This document shows positions 21,937 to 32,539 of a DNA stretch of 64,000 nucleotides, piece by piece (position 1 is the stretch's first letter; each line of letters begins with the position of its first letter). Source of the DNA: Orobanche coerulescens (taxonomy: Eukaryota > Streptophyta > Magnoliopsida > Lamiales > Orobanchaceae); the NCBI GenBank assembly GCA_033398695.1, contig CM065819.1:6311501-6375500 (forward strand), in the 5' to 3' direction. The translations under genes and the position numbers were made by a program. Below the pieces are notes generated by a model. The model did no database searches, was not told where the DNA came from, and saw only the letters and a program-made list of their open reading frames with translations.

Positions 21937-22039
21937 GTGGGTGCCGACTGCTGGGTGTTTGCCCAGAGTATGTCTTCTAAGGTTGGCGCTCAGATCATAA
22001 TGCCGATCGCCATCGAGGCGTATTAACCGCCGCACAACA

Positions 22040-22056
22040 ATTGCCCCCCAGCTCGG
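22040..22056 (-). other. Polypurine tract of element E
   Basis: Read on the minus strand, GAGCTGGGGGGCAAT abuts the LTR. The same sequence is at 60769-60785 in element K. Confidence 0.8.
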
Positions 22057-22379
22057 CTCGATATTGAAAACACGGGGTGAGGTGGCACTGTTTGGCGAGC
22101 GCCATTGCTTTAGACGATCAGACGATCTAATTTCGAATTTGGACGATCTCCTTTAGCGCTGGGAGCAGCGGGAAGTGAAGGCGGGCTCGCGAAAAGCTGC
22201 GAGGACACGCGTCACGTTTCTATTGAGTGATTTCGACGGTTTGTCAGACTTTGTCGTCTGGCGTGCCCTTGAAAAGATGCGTACGTGGGATTCGAGGGCT
22301 GCATTTAATGTGTCCCCCCAACGGTTGCACTCCAGCCCTCGTATTTTTGCCTATTTGCATGAAGGCCCCTGCTTCCATC

Positions 22380-22388
22380 TATAAAAGG
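22380..22388 (+). promoter_or_regulatory. TATA box of the antisense gene in element E
   Basis: TATAAAAGG on the plus strand, 149 bp before the antisense ATG. It is a canonical plant core promoter, independent of the LTR and facing the opposite way. In element K the same place reads TATGAAAGG (61109-61117). Confidence 0.7.
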
Positions 22389-22536
22389 GGCTAGGGCTAC
22401 TCCATTTTTACTCTTCACGCGGCCTTGCCTTCTTGCTGAAACTCTGCAGAAATTTCTGAAGCTTGTTGTGCCGATCGTCTTCCTAGGTTTTAGGTAAGAA
22501 AACCAATCTTCTCTCTCCCCTTTACTATTTAAGAAT

Positions 22537-23473
22537 ATGTCGGGAGGATCTAAGATCTTCGAGACCGGAAGCACTTCCGCCGCCGCGGTTTCGCCTGACC
22601 GGGAGGAGATTCCCATGGGACTTGATATGGAAACGTCCGTTGAGGCCATTCGTTCGGGGATTGCACCCGCAGAACTCGAAGAGCTCTTCAACGAGGCCGA
22701 AGTGGCGAAAACGGCGGGGACGACGGAGCAGGGGGCCTCGCCGGCGGGCGAAGATGAACTGGTGCGGATGACTTGGGAACGGGAAAGTGTATTCGGCCCC
22801 GCCTATATGGCTTTCGCCAAAATTATGGAGGGGATCGCCGGACCTTGCCCGGAATTTGACTTTGAAGCTTACTCCGCCGCTCATCCTTACGAACATGTGA
22901 AGCGGACGGTGTTTCGGGCCGCCGACCCGTCTCAGTGGACCCTTGGTAAGATCCGGAGTTCGGCGACCCGGAAAGACTTGGGCCGCTGGAGGGCAAAATA
23001 TCATATTCCCTCTGACGTTTCTTTGCACGTGCCCTCGGAAAATGAAAGTGCCGATCAACCGCCCAAGGGTTTGGTCGCCGTTAGTGAGATGATTATGGAG
23101 GCCGGTCTGCGATTCCCATTTCCGTTCGCCATCTCCTATTTACTGGTCGCCTGGAATTTGGCGCCGCTTCAACTGACGCCGAACGCCTGGCTACAGGTCA
23201 TCTGCACTTTGATACTCTTCGGCGGTCACTGGTTGTTCCGGCTTCTCTCTGCGATGGAGATGAACTATCTCTTCAAGATGGCTGCGCAGAAAGGGTCGAT
23301 CAGCGGCAATCATATTCAGGGCCGAATGGGAAGAGTGGTCCTTGGTGTGCCGAACAAGACCAAGGGCGACCTGGCAAAATGGTGCTGGGTCGGCGGAGCT
23401 TGGCGATCGGCATCGAGTGACAGGCCGGAGGAGGAGTTGGAGATTCCCACCAATTTTCGGGAGAGGAATCCGA
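22537..23473 (+). CDS. Antisense gene of element E, exon 1 (gypsy-type transposon domain)
   Basis: The ATG at 22537 opens 312 codons without a stop. Residues about 183-245 (MEAGLRFPFPFAISYLLVAW, APLQLTPNAW, then FRLLSAMEMNYLF) resemble the PF04195 domain 'putative gypsy type transposon', found in antisense ORFs of Tat elements. The exon ends at a GTAAGG donor (23474). An unspliced reading would stop after 328 residues. GC content is much higher than in the surrounding AT-rich repeats. The role of the protein is unknown. Exon 1 is intact here but broken in element K. Confidence 0.8.
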
Positions 23474-23542
23474 GTAAGGGTTTTAACTCTCCCTTTGATC
23501 GGACTTGTCTTGAACTGATCTAATTTCGTTTCCTTTTTGTAG

Positions 23543-23707
23543 GACCTCTTGTTCCAGCAATCGGCGATCTCCCTTTCGACTTCTTGATCGTTTGGGAGCG
23601 GATTCGTGCCTTGCCGGATTCCTTCATAGACGTTCGCTCACTCGGTCGCGAAGTTCACCGGTTGGGGGCTCGATTATTTCGTTTCCCACGTCATCTGAGA
23701 GCTCCAG
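23543..23707 (+). CDS. Antisense gene of element E, exon 2
   Basis: 165 nt between a TTTTTGTAG acceptor and an AG|GTATAA donor. The frame stays open across both junctions (phases 1 and 1). It encodes an acidic/hydrophobic start followed by an Arg-rich end (RLFRFPRHLR). The same 165-nt exon exists in K (62262-62426) with mostly silent or conservative differences, which supports the splice model. Confidence 0.75.
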
Positions 23708-23806
23708 GTATAAATTTAATTTCTTCTTCCTTGCTTTGACGATCGTCTCTAGGAGGTCGTAACGTCTAGGTAGTTGTCTAACTTGTTTGTACTTCTTCTT
23801 TGACAG

Positions 23807-24242
23807 AGGTTCACTTTCCCCTTTTTGCCGATCCACCTCCAGAGATCGCCATGTCTAACCCAGGACTTATCGGTCGCCTTCACCAGGGTAAGAAGACTGG
23901 TCGTGTTCCAGCGACGTCGTCTCGCCCTGTTCCTGTGGTGAGGCCCGCTGTGGTGCCGGTCGCCGAGCCAGAAATTCAAAAGGAGGATCAACTTCAGCGC
24001 AACCACAAGAGGCGGAGGCCGGAGGGGTCCCTGCCGACGGCTGAGGTGGATTTGACTATTTTGGAGCCGCCGATCGCCGCTCCCCCCGTCTCTTCTGTTC
24101 CGATGGCGGAGAGGTCTAGTCCCAGGCCCTCGGCGTCCGGCTCCAGGTCCCCAGCCGGCTTTTTGATAAGAGCGGTGATCGCTGAGGCCGAGACTTCTCG
24201 GGGAAAGCCCTATTTTGGCCGCGATCCTGAGCTGGTCAACAG
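23807..24242 (+). CDS. Antisense gene of element E, exon 3
   Basis: 436 nt after a TTTGACAG acceptor, ending at CAG|GTGAGA. It continues the frame from exon 2 and encodes a Pro/Ser-rich stretch of 145 codons with a basic patch, HKRRRPEG, that could be a nuclear localisation signal. The same exon in K is also 436 nt (62509-62944), with RKRRRPEG. No domain is recognised. Confidence 0.75.
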
Positions 24243-24324
24243 GTGAGATCGGATTGAACTTTCCGAGTTGAAAAATTTAGTTAGGTATATTCTAACTCCT
24301 TTGTCTCTTTTGTTTGTGCTGCAG

Positions 24325-25260
24325 GTTCGTCTTGCTGACCCGGACGTCGCTCCTATGGTGCTGGATTTCTTGTCGAGTAAGGCTCCGCAAAAGTCCCTCG
24401 ACGTCCCTACTTACGTCCAGCAGGCCATCACCTCACTGCCCAAGGCTTGGACGACCGACCTCGATGCGATTGCTCGTCGGTGAACTGGAGACTCCATGCA
24501 GGCGACCATTGCCTTGGCTCTCCAGACGGCGACGATGGCCGTCCAAGCTGCCAGGGATTTTGAGGGGCGACCTTCTTCTGCTCGCCTCCATAGCGACCTC
24601 GAGGCCGCCCGGAACACAAACATTGAATACGCCAACCAGATCCAGTCTATGGAGAAGGAGTACATAGAGATGGCCAAACGAGCCAAACAGGACGTCGACC
24701 GACTGAAGCAAGAGCTGAGCCGCTCCAAGGAGGCTGCCGACCGGTTCCGTGATCAGGAGAAAGAAACTCGCCGGAAGCATGCGGCTTCGCAGGAGGTGGC
24801 CGGACTGAAGGCGTCGGTGGATCGGCTCAACCGTGAGCTGGAGGCGGCAAAAGGAGAGCTGGAGAAGGCCAAGGGGGAAACGGCCGCTAAGGTGGTCGAA
24901 CTGGCAGAAGCTGAGAAGACGACTACTGAGCTGAGAGGGCATCTAAAGGCGATCGAGACCGATCCCTACCTCAATGTTGCACTCGTTGGCGAGTTTGCTT
25001 ATTACGTGGCCTATGCTGATGCTGTTCGAGCCGCAAAAAAGGTAGGGATCGAAATCGGTCCTTTGATGGAGAGCTTAAAAGTCTATGCACTCGAGCAACC
25101 TATGCACCCGGAGTTCTCCCTTCCGATCCTTGACCTCGCCGACTTTGGGATCGACTTGAGTTGGTATCCTTTCCCGGACAAACTCATTTATCCTGAGGCC
25201 GATGGGGGAGCTCGTGCCGATCCGCCATCTGAGGGTGAAGACCATCCGGCGGGGCCCTGA
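24325..25260 (+). pseudogene. Antisense gene of element E, exon 4 (coiled coil), broken
   Basis: After a TGCTGCAG acceptor the sequence encodes VRLADPDVAPMVLDFL, then a coiled coil (about 24560-24960: HSDLEAARN, MEKEYIEMAKRAKQDVDRL, DRLNRELEAAKGELEKAKG), and ends at TGA 25258-25260. Two lesions compared with K: one G is missing right after the acceptor (CAGGTT here, CAGGGT in K), which shifts the frame, and TGA at 24481-24483 replaces CGA. The exon 4 peptide is therefore probably not made from this copy. Confidence 0.8.
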
Positions 25261-26332
25261 GAGATCTCTTTGTTCTCCTTGTATCTTGTAATCTCCTGCT
25301 TTTTCTTTGTATTGCCTTCGGGCTTCGTTTTGTACGAACTCCTTGTTATGAATAAAATACTCCCTTATTCGCACTTGTGTCTTTTCATGTATGATCGCTT
25401 TTCAATGTTTGCATGCAAATTTTTACAAGTATGTGTATGATTGCTTCCAAAGTCTTGTTTATCCGACCGATTGTCTAAATGTTTGAATGTATTGACATGT
25501 TTGGAAATTTTTACTTGTAAATTTTGTCGAACAATTCTGATCGTCCTGCGTGTGTTTGAGCGAAGCCGATCGGGTACAGTTCCTTCTTTCCAATCGCATT
25601 TAGGATTAGCTCGCCTCCTTTGCACCCTTGTTTTTGTTTACTTATTGTAAGTAAGGGAACAAAAATAGTATGTTTGGTGAGCAATCCTCAGTTAGACAAT
25701 TTTGAGGAATCGTGCACGGTCGCGTAGTTCGATGGACCGATCTCCACAACCGTGTCTTTGTGTGCGAGGGACATTGTCTATCCCGCGACTCACTTTATTG
25801 TGAGGGTCCTCCATTGGGCTGCGCCTGCCTTGTATTTAGACGAAAGGAGGGCGATCTTGGTCTAGAGGAGTCCTTGCACGGGGCGTCGTCGGTTTATTCG
25901 ACTCCACGTCCGCGGCTTTGTAAGCACTTTTCTACATCGGGTCGGCATGTTGGATGTCGACCCTCGACGGTATACGTTGTGACGGGGTAGGGACGCGTCG
26001 CATTGTCCGGGTTCACCATGTTAGATGATGAACCTTTGAGGGCGGGCGATCGTATCCACTGATTAGTTTTGGAGGGTCCTTCGGATACGCCGGCCTCGTA
26101 TTTAAACGAAGGGCTGGCGATCTCAGCCCAAAGGAACCTTGCATGGGCGAAGTTGTCGGTTCCATCAACCTCCAGGACCATGGCTGCATTGATTCTACCT
26201 CGGATCGTCATGAACGATGATCGTTAGCGGTATGCGATATGCCTGGTGGGGCGATCGCCAGAATAGATGGGATAGGAAAAAATCTCATTATATTCCTTGT
26301 ACATTGGGCAGTTGAAACTGAATACAAAATTT
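25261..26332. other. Spacer between the antisense gene and the end of pol in element E
   Basis: About 1.07 kb without a supported gene on either strand. It holds the poly(A) signal of the antisense gene at its left end. The right part has two imperfect copies of a block containing GAGG.(T/C)CCTTGC.(C/T)GGG and a GGTCGGC/GGTTCACCATGTT region (25860-26050 and 26100-26220). Transcripts of pol and of the antisense gene would converge here. Confidence 0.6.
25351..25356 (+). terminator. Poly(A) signal of the antisense gene
   Basis: AATAAA 91 bp after the antisense stop codon, on the coding strand, following a T-rich stretch (TTTTGTACGAACTCCTTG). It completes a TATA-to-poly(A) transcription unit running against gag-pol. 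Confidence 0.6.
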
Positions 26333-28153
26333 TCACTGGTAGTATTTCTTCAGATGTACGGCGTTCCAGGGATATTGATCCGGAGTACCGTCAGGATGTT
26401 CAAGTTCGTAGGCTCCCTTAGTTAGCCATTTAGATATCCTGAAAGGGCCTTCCCAGTTCGGACCAAAGACACCTGTGTGGATCTGGATCTTTTTGAGGAC
26501 GAGATCGCCCACCTGAAACCTTCTTTCCTTGACCTTTGAATTGAAGAAATTCTCGGATCTCCTTTTGTGGATTGTGTTCCTCATTTCTGAGGTCAGTCGT
26601 CGTTCTTCGAGCATGTCGAGGTCGATCCGTCGGGCCACATCGTTGTCGGTCGTCATCTCTTGTTCGGTTTGATAGATGAGGACGGCGATCTCCGAGGGAA
26701 TCACCGCTTCTGTTCCGAGGGCGAGGGCGAATGGGGTTTCGCCGGTTGAATTACGGGTCATCGTTCGATAAGACCACAACACGTCTGGGAGCTCGCTTGC
26801 CCATCGTCCTAGCCTGGATTCGAGTCGCGCTTTAATTGTGTGTTTGAGGATCTTGTTCACAGCCTCTACCTGCCCGTTCGTCTGAGGGTGATAGGGAGCC
26901 GAGAACAACATTTTGATTCCCCACTTCTCACAGAATTGCATGACCTCTAAGCCGTCGAATTGCTTTCCGTTGTCGGAGATGATGGTCTGGGGCAGGCCGA
27001 ATCGGCATATGATGTTTCTCCAGATAAACTTGATCACTTGCTCTTGGCCGATCTTGTTTAGCGGTTCGGCCTCAGCCCATTTGGTGAAATAGTCGACCCC
27101 TACGATGGCAAACTTACAGCCTCCTGGAGCCGTCGGCAAGGGACCTATAAGGTCGATACCCCATTGCGCGAATGGCCAAGGGCTGTACATGGAGGTGAGC
27201 TGTTCGGGGGAGAGTTTAATGTTTGGTCCCATTACTTGACACCTATGACACGATCTGGCATATGCGATCGCATCCTTCTGAAGTGATGGCCAGAAAAAAC
27301 CTTGCCTGGTTGTTTTATGGATGAGAGCTCGTCCGCCAGCATGGTTTCCGCAGGTCCCATCATGGATTTCGGCTAAGACGAGCCGACCTTCCTCCGGTGT
27401 AATACACTTGAGGAGGGGAAGGCTGAAAGCTCGCTTGTAAAGCTGGTCGTCCAATAGGGTGTATCTGGTTGCACGTAGCCAGAGTTGGCGAGCTTTGATA
27501 CGGTCGTCGGGGACCGTTCCGTCCTTTAAGTATTTGATGAATGGAGTCATCCAGTTTTCCTCGGCAGCAACAACCGTGGTAACCAGGTTTCTGGCGATCG
27601 CCGGCCTTGCTGATTTTGTAATTTGGATATTAGAGAAATCGGCTGCCCCATTAGATGACGCTAGTTTGGACAGGGCATCGGCCTGGGAGTTGTGCTCTCT
27701 CGGGACTTGTTCGATTAGCACTTCCTCAAATTTCGTGCACATTTCGGCGACCAGCTCTTGGTATTTGATCATCTGTTCGCCGCGCACCTCATATTCTCCC
27801 TTGACTTGGTTCACGACAAAGAGGGAGTCCATGAAGATATGGAGGCGACGAACATCCAGGGCGAGGGCTAGATCGAGCCCGCCTACCAAGGCTTCGTATT
27901 CGGCTTCATTATTGGTCGCACAAAAACTGAAATGCACAGCATTAGTGAAACTTTGTCCATCGGGACTGATGAGGACAATCCCTGCCCCTGCTCGCGAATT
28001 GGTTGCCGAGCCATCCACATATAGCTTCCAGGCAGGTCAGCCGATTTCGGTTGGACTGTGAGGGAACGTTAGTTCTACCACGAAGTCCGCCAGAGCTTGG
28101 CCTTTGATCGCCGTGCGAGGAGCGTATGTGATACCGTATTGGGTGATCTCCAG
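26333..28153 (-). pseudogene. pol: Second RNase H and integrase of element E
   Basis: The open part starts at about 28018 (561 residues). An RNase H of the archaeal-like type acquired by Tat elements covers about 1-120, with its four acidic residues present: D2 in DGSAT, E38 in NNEAEYEA, D64 in FMDSLF, D114 in SQADALSK. Integrase follows: zinc finger H219, H226, C257, C260; core D289 (GIDLIGPLP), D349 (IISDNGKQF), E385 (NGQVEAVNK); a C-terminal part ends NAVHLKKYYQ. An in-frame TGA (28037-28039) separates it from the part upstream. All catalytic residues are intact. Confidence 0.9.
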
Positions 28154-29518
28154 TCACCACTTGAGAAGTCGCCCATTGGTGTCTGGTCGGTGTAGAACTT
28201 GCCTTAGAGATAGAGTTGTCAGGACTTCCACTTGATGTTCGAAGAAATAAGCCCTTAGTTTACGGACACTCATGACAAGGGCGTAGGCGATCTTCTCCAA
28301 CGGTGTATATCGTGTTTCAGCGTCATGGAGCGCTTGACTAACATAGTAGATCGGCAAGTGGACTTGTCCCTCCGCTCGCACCAAAACGGCACTCAGTGCG
28401 ACCTCTGAGGCTGCCACATAAAGGAATAGTTTCTCACCGGGGATCGGCTTTGCCAGGATCTGGGGGTTAGGTAGATATTCCTTTATTTTGGCGAACGCTA
28501 CCTGACTCTCCTTCGTCCATGCGAACTTCTTGTTTTTTATGGTCGCGAAGAATGGCTTACTTTTATCTCCGAGCCGGGATATGAAACGGTTGAGGGCGGC
28601 TAGACAACCTGTGAGGCGTTGCACCTGCTTGATGTTCCGCGGCTCCTGCATCTCAAGGATCGCCTGAATCTTGGTGGGGTTTGCTTCGATCCCCCTTTGG
28701 CTCACGATGTGCCCCAGGAATTTTCCGAAGCCCACCCCGAAGTTGCATTTCTTGGGGTTCAGCTTCATGTTGAACTTATCGAGGATGGCGAACGTCTCGG
28801 CGAGATCATTGAGGTGATCTTCCTTTTTGAGGCTTTTGACCACGATGTCGTCAATGTACACCTCCATGGTTTTGCCGATCTGATTGGCGAACATTCTGTT
28901 GACTAGTCGCTGGTAGGCTGCCCCTGCGTTTTTCAAACCGAACGACATTCGGACCCAAAAGTATATGTCTTTTTTCGTGTGGAAAGATGTGTGTTTTATG
29001 TCTTTCCCCGCCATTGGGATTTGATGATATCCGGCGAAGGCATCCATAAATGACATCATTTCGCAACCTGCTGTACTATCGACCAAGTGATCAATATGAG
29101 GCATCAGAAAGTGATCTTTTGGACATGCCGCGTTGAGGTCGGTGAAGTCGATGCATAACCTCCAGGAACCAGTTGGCTTTTTGATGAGTACCGCATTGGC
29201 GACCCATTGTGGTTCGTCTGTAGCTACCCCGATTAATTTGTTGTTGAGTAACTTTTGGACTTCTATGTCGAGCGCCGTGTATTTCTCGGGACCGAATTTC
29301 CTACATTTTTGGTGAACAGGCTTCATTGCCGGGTCGATCTTTAGATAGTGGCAAGCGTGCTCAGGACTTATGCCAACCATATCTTGATGCGACCAGGCAA
29401 AGACTCCGATGTTCTTACATAGCAAATTGATCAGATCCCCTTTTAATTCGCGGTTGATGCTTGCGCCGATCTGTACTTCCCGTTCTGGATGAGCCGGATC
29501 TATCGTTATATTCTCCAA
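28154..29518 (-). pseudogene. pol: Reverse transcriptase and degenerate first RNase H of element E
   Basis: 454 residues open between two in-frame TGA codons. RT motifs: WRLCIDFTDLNAACPKD, D159 in MSFMDAFAGYHQI, SFGLKNAGA, and YIDD at 221-224. The following gypsy RNase H keeps the fold (YTPLEKIAYALV) but the first catalytic Asp is Ala (YVAASE, about 369-370) and the later TD is TT (VLTTLSLRQVL). Loss of the first RNase H is expected in Tat, where the second domain does the work. The frame is the same as gag-PR upstream and RNase H/IN downstream, so the whole gag-pol was once one frame. Confidence 0.9.
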
Positions 29519-29542
29519 CTCTTCGATGGGGACGGTCGCCTC

Positions 29543-31264
29543 TCATTTGGAACGATTTCCGGACTCGATCCTTGGATCGATGTCGAGACTTGGCTCGAAA
29601 CCGATCCTTAGCTCGATGTCGTCCGTTAATCGAACCGAGATGGCATCCTCTGAGTAGGGTTGGTATGATGTGCTTAGCTCGTCGATCTCCATGGGTTGAT
29701 CGTCGATCGTTTCAATGTTATACATAGCATGGGAGGTATTGAAAGAAGTGACGACATAGGAGTAATTCAAACATCTTTTTGCCATTAGCTGATCTCCTTT
29801 TACAGTACCGACCGTCCCATCGGCAGTGGGGAATTTGATACAGTAAAAGAAAGACGAGGCGACCGCCTCAAAGGTTTCTAGAAAGGGGCGACCTAGGAAC
29901 CCATTATAGATGCCGGGCCTATCTATGATTACAAAATTTAGGTTCCTAGTAATCCTAACCTTGGGATCGTAAAAGCATATTAGCTCGACAGAGAGATTGA
30001 TCCTTCCGTAGGCTTGGACTGTGTTGTCGCCGAACCCTTGGAGCACGGTGTCGAACGGCTTGATGAATTTGGTCAAGTTGCTGAGCTGGTCTAGGGCGTA
30101 TTTGAATATTATGTTGCAGAAGCTCCCATTGTCCACCAATACGCGATCGACCATCTTTCCAAGGATACAAGCAGAGATCATCAATGCATCCTCTTTGGGG
30201 CATTGTACTCCCTCCCTATCCTTGTTGGAGAAGGTGATGAGCGCGTCTTTAGAGATGGTCGGCTCTGGAGGTACCACGACATGGACCCCGGCGAACGCCC
30301 TCAGCTCGGCCTTTCGCTTCCTGTTTGACATGGTGGAAATCGGGGAAAGGCCCCTGAGGTTTCCACCTCCTGCTTGAAGCATGTTGATCCGACCGCCAGA
30401 GTTGATCGGAGGGATAGACTCATATGAGTACTCCAGTTCATGCTCGATTCTGGCGACCGGATTGAGATGAGTTCTTTCGTTTTGTCGGTGCTCGCGCCCT
30501 CCGGTCCTTTCCGTCCTAGGTTCTGGCTTGGTGACCAAGTTGTCCAGTTTGCCTTCCTCAAACAGTCGCCAGAGCTGTCGGAGGAGGTCGCGGCATTGGC
30601 TGGTGTTGTGGCCGGGACTCTTGTGGTAGGCACAGAATTTGCTACGGTCTAGATGACCGTGGTCCCTTATCGTCTTTGGTTTGGAAAGCCACTCACGCCC
30701 CTTGATTGCGTTGAAGATGTGGGCCGGAGATAAGTTGAGGTTGTGGAGAAGGTGGACCTCTACATCCTCGAAGGCTTTGAACTCGACAGGCGGCTTGGCG
30801 ACCGCCTTTCTGGGCTTGGCGACCGCCTTCTTCTGGACATGGGATGACCCCTTTACTTCTCCGGATGGTCCCTCGTATAAGCGGAGGGAGAGCATCCTCT
30901 GCCTGGCCAACAAATCGGCGGCTCTGATGCGGAAGACCGAGTAGGTCGGAGGGATGTCCTTGGTGAGGTGCCTGAACATGGGTGAGTGCCCGCAGAATCC
31001 ACCCAGAACTGAGTAGAGGGCGAGCTCGTCGCTGATGGGATCGCCGGTGAGGACTATCTCGTCTACCCGATCGATGTAATTTTCATCTGATTCATCCTTC
31101 CCCTGCCTGATTTTCATCATGCGGTGGGGGCCTTCAGGGCGAGCCACTTTGGCGGCGAAGTACGACGTGAAGTCTTTCGCCAGCTTCTCAAAGCAGTTGA
31201 TTGAGCGAGGTGGTAGTGAGATGTACCACCTGTGGGCGAGGTCGCCTAGGGTTAATGGGAACAT
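29543..31264 (-). CDS. gag: Gag (C-terminal two thirds) and protease of element E
   Basis: 573 residues. FPLTLGDLAHRWYISLPPRS at 2-21 opens the retrotransposon Gag domain (PF03732 type). A Tat-style zinc knuckle with His in place of the second Cys (CAYHKSPGHNTSQC) is at 211-224. An aspartic protease with active site VDNGS follows (D378). The upstream in-frame TGA at 31265-31267 cuts it from the Gag N-terminus, and TGA at 29543-29545 from RT. Both lie where CGA (Arg) would keep the frame open. Retroviral-type function: particle assembly and polyprotein cleavage. Confidence 0.85.
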   Translation of the reverse strand: MFPLTLGDLAHRWYISLPPRSINCFEKLAKDFTSYFAAKVARPEGPHRMMKIRQGKDESDENYIDRVDEIVLTGDPISDELALYSVLGGFCGHSPMFRHLTKDIPPTYSVFRIRAADLLARQRMLSLRLYEGPSGEVKGSSHVQKKAVAKPRKAVAKPPVEFKAFEDVEVHLLHNLNLSPAHIFNAIKGREWLSKPKTIRDHGHLDRSKFCAYHKSPGHNTSQCRDLLRQLWRLFEEGKLDNLVTKPEPRTERTGGREHRQNERTHLNPVARIEHELEYSYESIPPINSGGRINMLQAGGGNLRGLSPISTMSNRKRKAELRAFAGVHVVVPPEPTISKDALITFSNKDREGVQCPKEDALMISACILGKMVDRVLVDNGSFCNIIFKYALDQLSNLTKFIKPFDTVLQGFGDNTVQAYGRINLSVELICFYDPKVRITRNLNFVIIDRPGIYNGFLGRPFLETFEAVASSFFYCIKFPTADGTVGTVKGDQLMAKRCLNYSYVVTSFNTSHAMYNIETIDDQPMEIDELSTSYQPYSEDAISVRLTDDIELRIGFEPSLDIDPRIESGNRSK

Positions 31265-31956
31265 TCAACACTTGGTTGCATCTGATGCTCCACATCCGGT
31301 CATGTAGATCCGGAATTTGCTCAAGTGGGTTTCCGAATCCGATCTCCCCTTATATAGAGGTGTTTGTGGGGGATTGATCATTGTATGGACTGGGGCGAGC
31401 TCGATCTGAACCGCGAGTGGTTCGCTTGGCCCAACGATCGATCTCCCGGTGCCTGCCCCATTTTCCAGGAGCGCCTTCATCTCGTCGAGCTGGCGTTGCA
31501 TGGCGGCCATCGCCGTCGCCTGACTGCTTGCCGATTGGCTCCCAGAGCGCGAGCCAAGGCGATCGTGTACTGATCCCCTGGCCCCATGATGAATGACGAG
31601 CTCCCTGCCAGTGGGTTCATTTCTTGGGCGAGCAGGGGCTCGCTGACCGGCTTTTCTCCTGGGAGTCGGATATGCCGAACTCCTGGTAAAGGATTCGGAC
31701 TCCGTTGTATCCCGGCTGGGGCCTGAGTGCCCGGGTCGCCATGAGGGGTTGCTCCCTAGGCGGCTGAAGACGGAATCATCCTGCCTCACGAGAGCCTTCT
31801 TCTGCGGCTCGGGGCTTTCTGTCGATTTCTCAACATAGATCCCTTTGAGCTTCCGTTTGCCTGCCCGGCGGATGGCTGACGGAGTGATGGTGGGCGAATC
31901 GCAGGCCCTCCGTCGCTCCCTGAGGATGGATATAGCCTCCTCAATCTGTTCCGCTG

Positions 31957-31964
31957 TCTGGAAC
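31957..31964. repeat. Left target-site duplication of the MITE (TCTGGAAC)
   Basis: The eight bases repeat exactly at 32540-32547. An 8-bp duplication is diagnostic of hAT transposases. Confidence 0.95.
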
Positions 31965-32539
31965 TAGAGATGTTAAACGGGCTCGGGCCCGTAGGGTTGG
32001 CCCGTTTAACCCGCCAAAAAACCGGGTTAGGGCCGATATTTCCTAGCCCGTTTAAATCCGGGCTTTTTTGGCCCGGACCGTTTAGCCCGAAGCCCGTGGG
32101 GTCTAGCCCGAAGCCCGCTAGGGCTAGCCCGAAGCCCGATATATATATATACATACATATACTATATTAATATTAAATATATATACTATATTAATATTAT
32201 ATATATATAATATATATTAATACTGTATTTGTTAATATAGTGTGTATATATATATATATACATAAAAGTGTATTTTTTGTTATATTTATTATAGTATAGT
32301 TGTTACTATATATATAAAATATATTGTTATTGTTTTTTTTTACTTATAAAAAAATAAAAAATATATTTTTTAAATATTTAGCCCGTTTAGCCCGTTTATC
32401 CCGAAACCCGTTAGGGTTAGGGTTAGGGCCAATATTTCCTAGCTCGTTTAAATCCGGGCTTTTTTAGCCCGGACCGTTTAGCCCGAAGCCCGCTAGGGCT
32501 AGCCCGGAACCGCTAGGGCTAGCCCGTTTAACATCTCTA
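31965..32539. mobile_element. hAT-like MITE (575 bp) in gag of element E
   Basis: The terminal inverted repeats are exact over 19 bp: TAGAGATGTTAAACGGGCT at the left and its reverse complement at the right. Inside the ends are blocks of repeated CCCGTTTAGCCCG and TAGGGCTAGCCCG. The centre (about 32140-32380) is extremely AT-rich, with TATATA runs. No transposase frame exists, so it is non-autonomous. The flanking TCTGGAAC duplication proves a clean insertion. A short GTTAGGGTTAGGGTTAGGG stretch near 32410 resembles a telomere repeat but probably arose from the TAGGG-rich filler. Confidence 0.95.

Larger units (their letters stand above)
21039..22039 (-). mobile_element. 3' LTR of element E (1001 bp)
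   Basis: TGTTGTTACCC...CCGCACAACA. It aligns end to end with 32827-33829. The minus-sense TATA box CTATAAATAG lies at 21461-21470, and GATCG-cored palindromes at 21816-21936 sit upstream of it. Two more GGCGATCGC-type sites lie near 21496-21515, close to the TATA. Confidence 0.95.

Noticed and set aside
22305..23058. Minus-strand frames over exon 1 of the antisense gene
   Set aside because: No domain; the plus-strand frame has the PF04195-like region and matching splice sites in both copies.
26239..29727. Plus-strand frames over pol of E (27459-28061 and others)
   Set aside because: Shadows of RT, RNase H and integrase on the minus strand, which have clear catalytic motifs.
31364..31596. 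Plus-strand frames over gag of E
   Set aside because: Shadows of the minus-strand Gag frame.
32405..32430. Interstitial telomere repeat (GTTAGGG)n
   Set aside because: Only about three units, not the usual plant TTTAGGG, and within the TAGGG-rich filler of the MITE.
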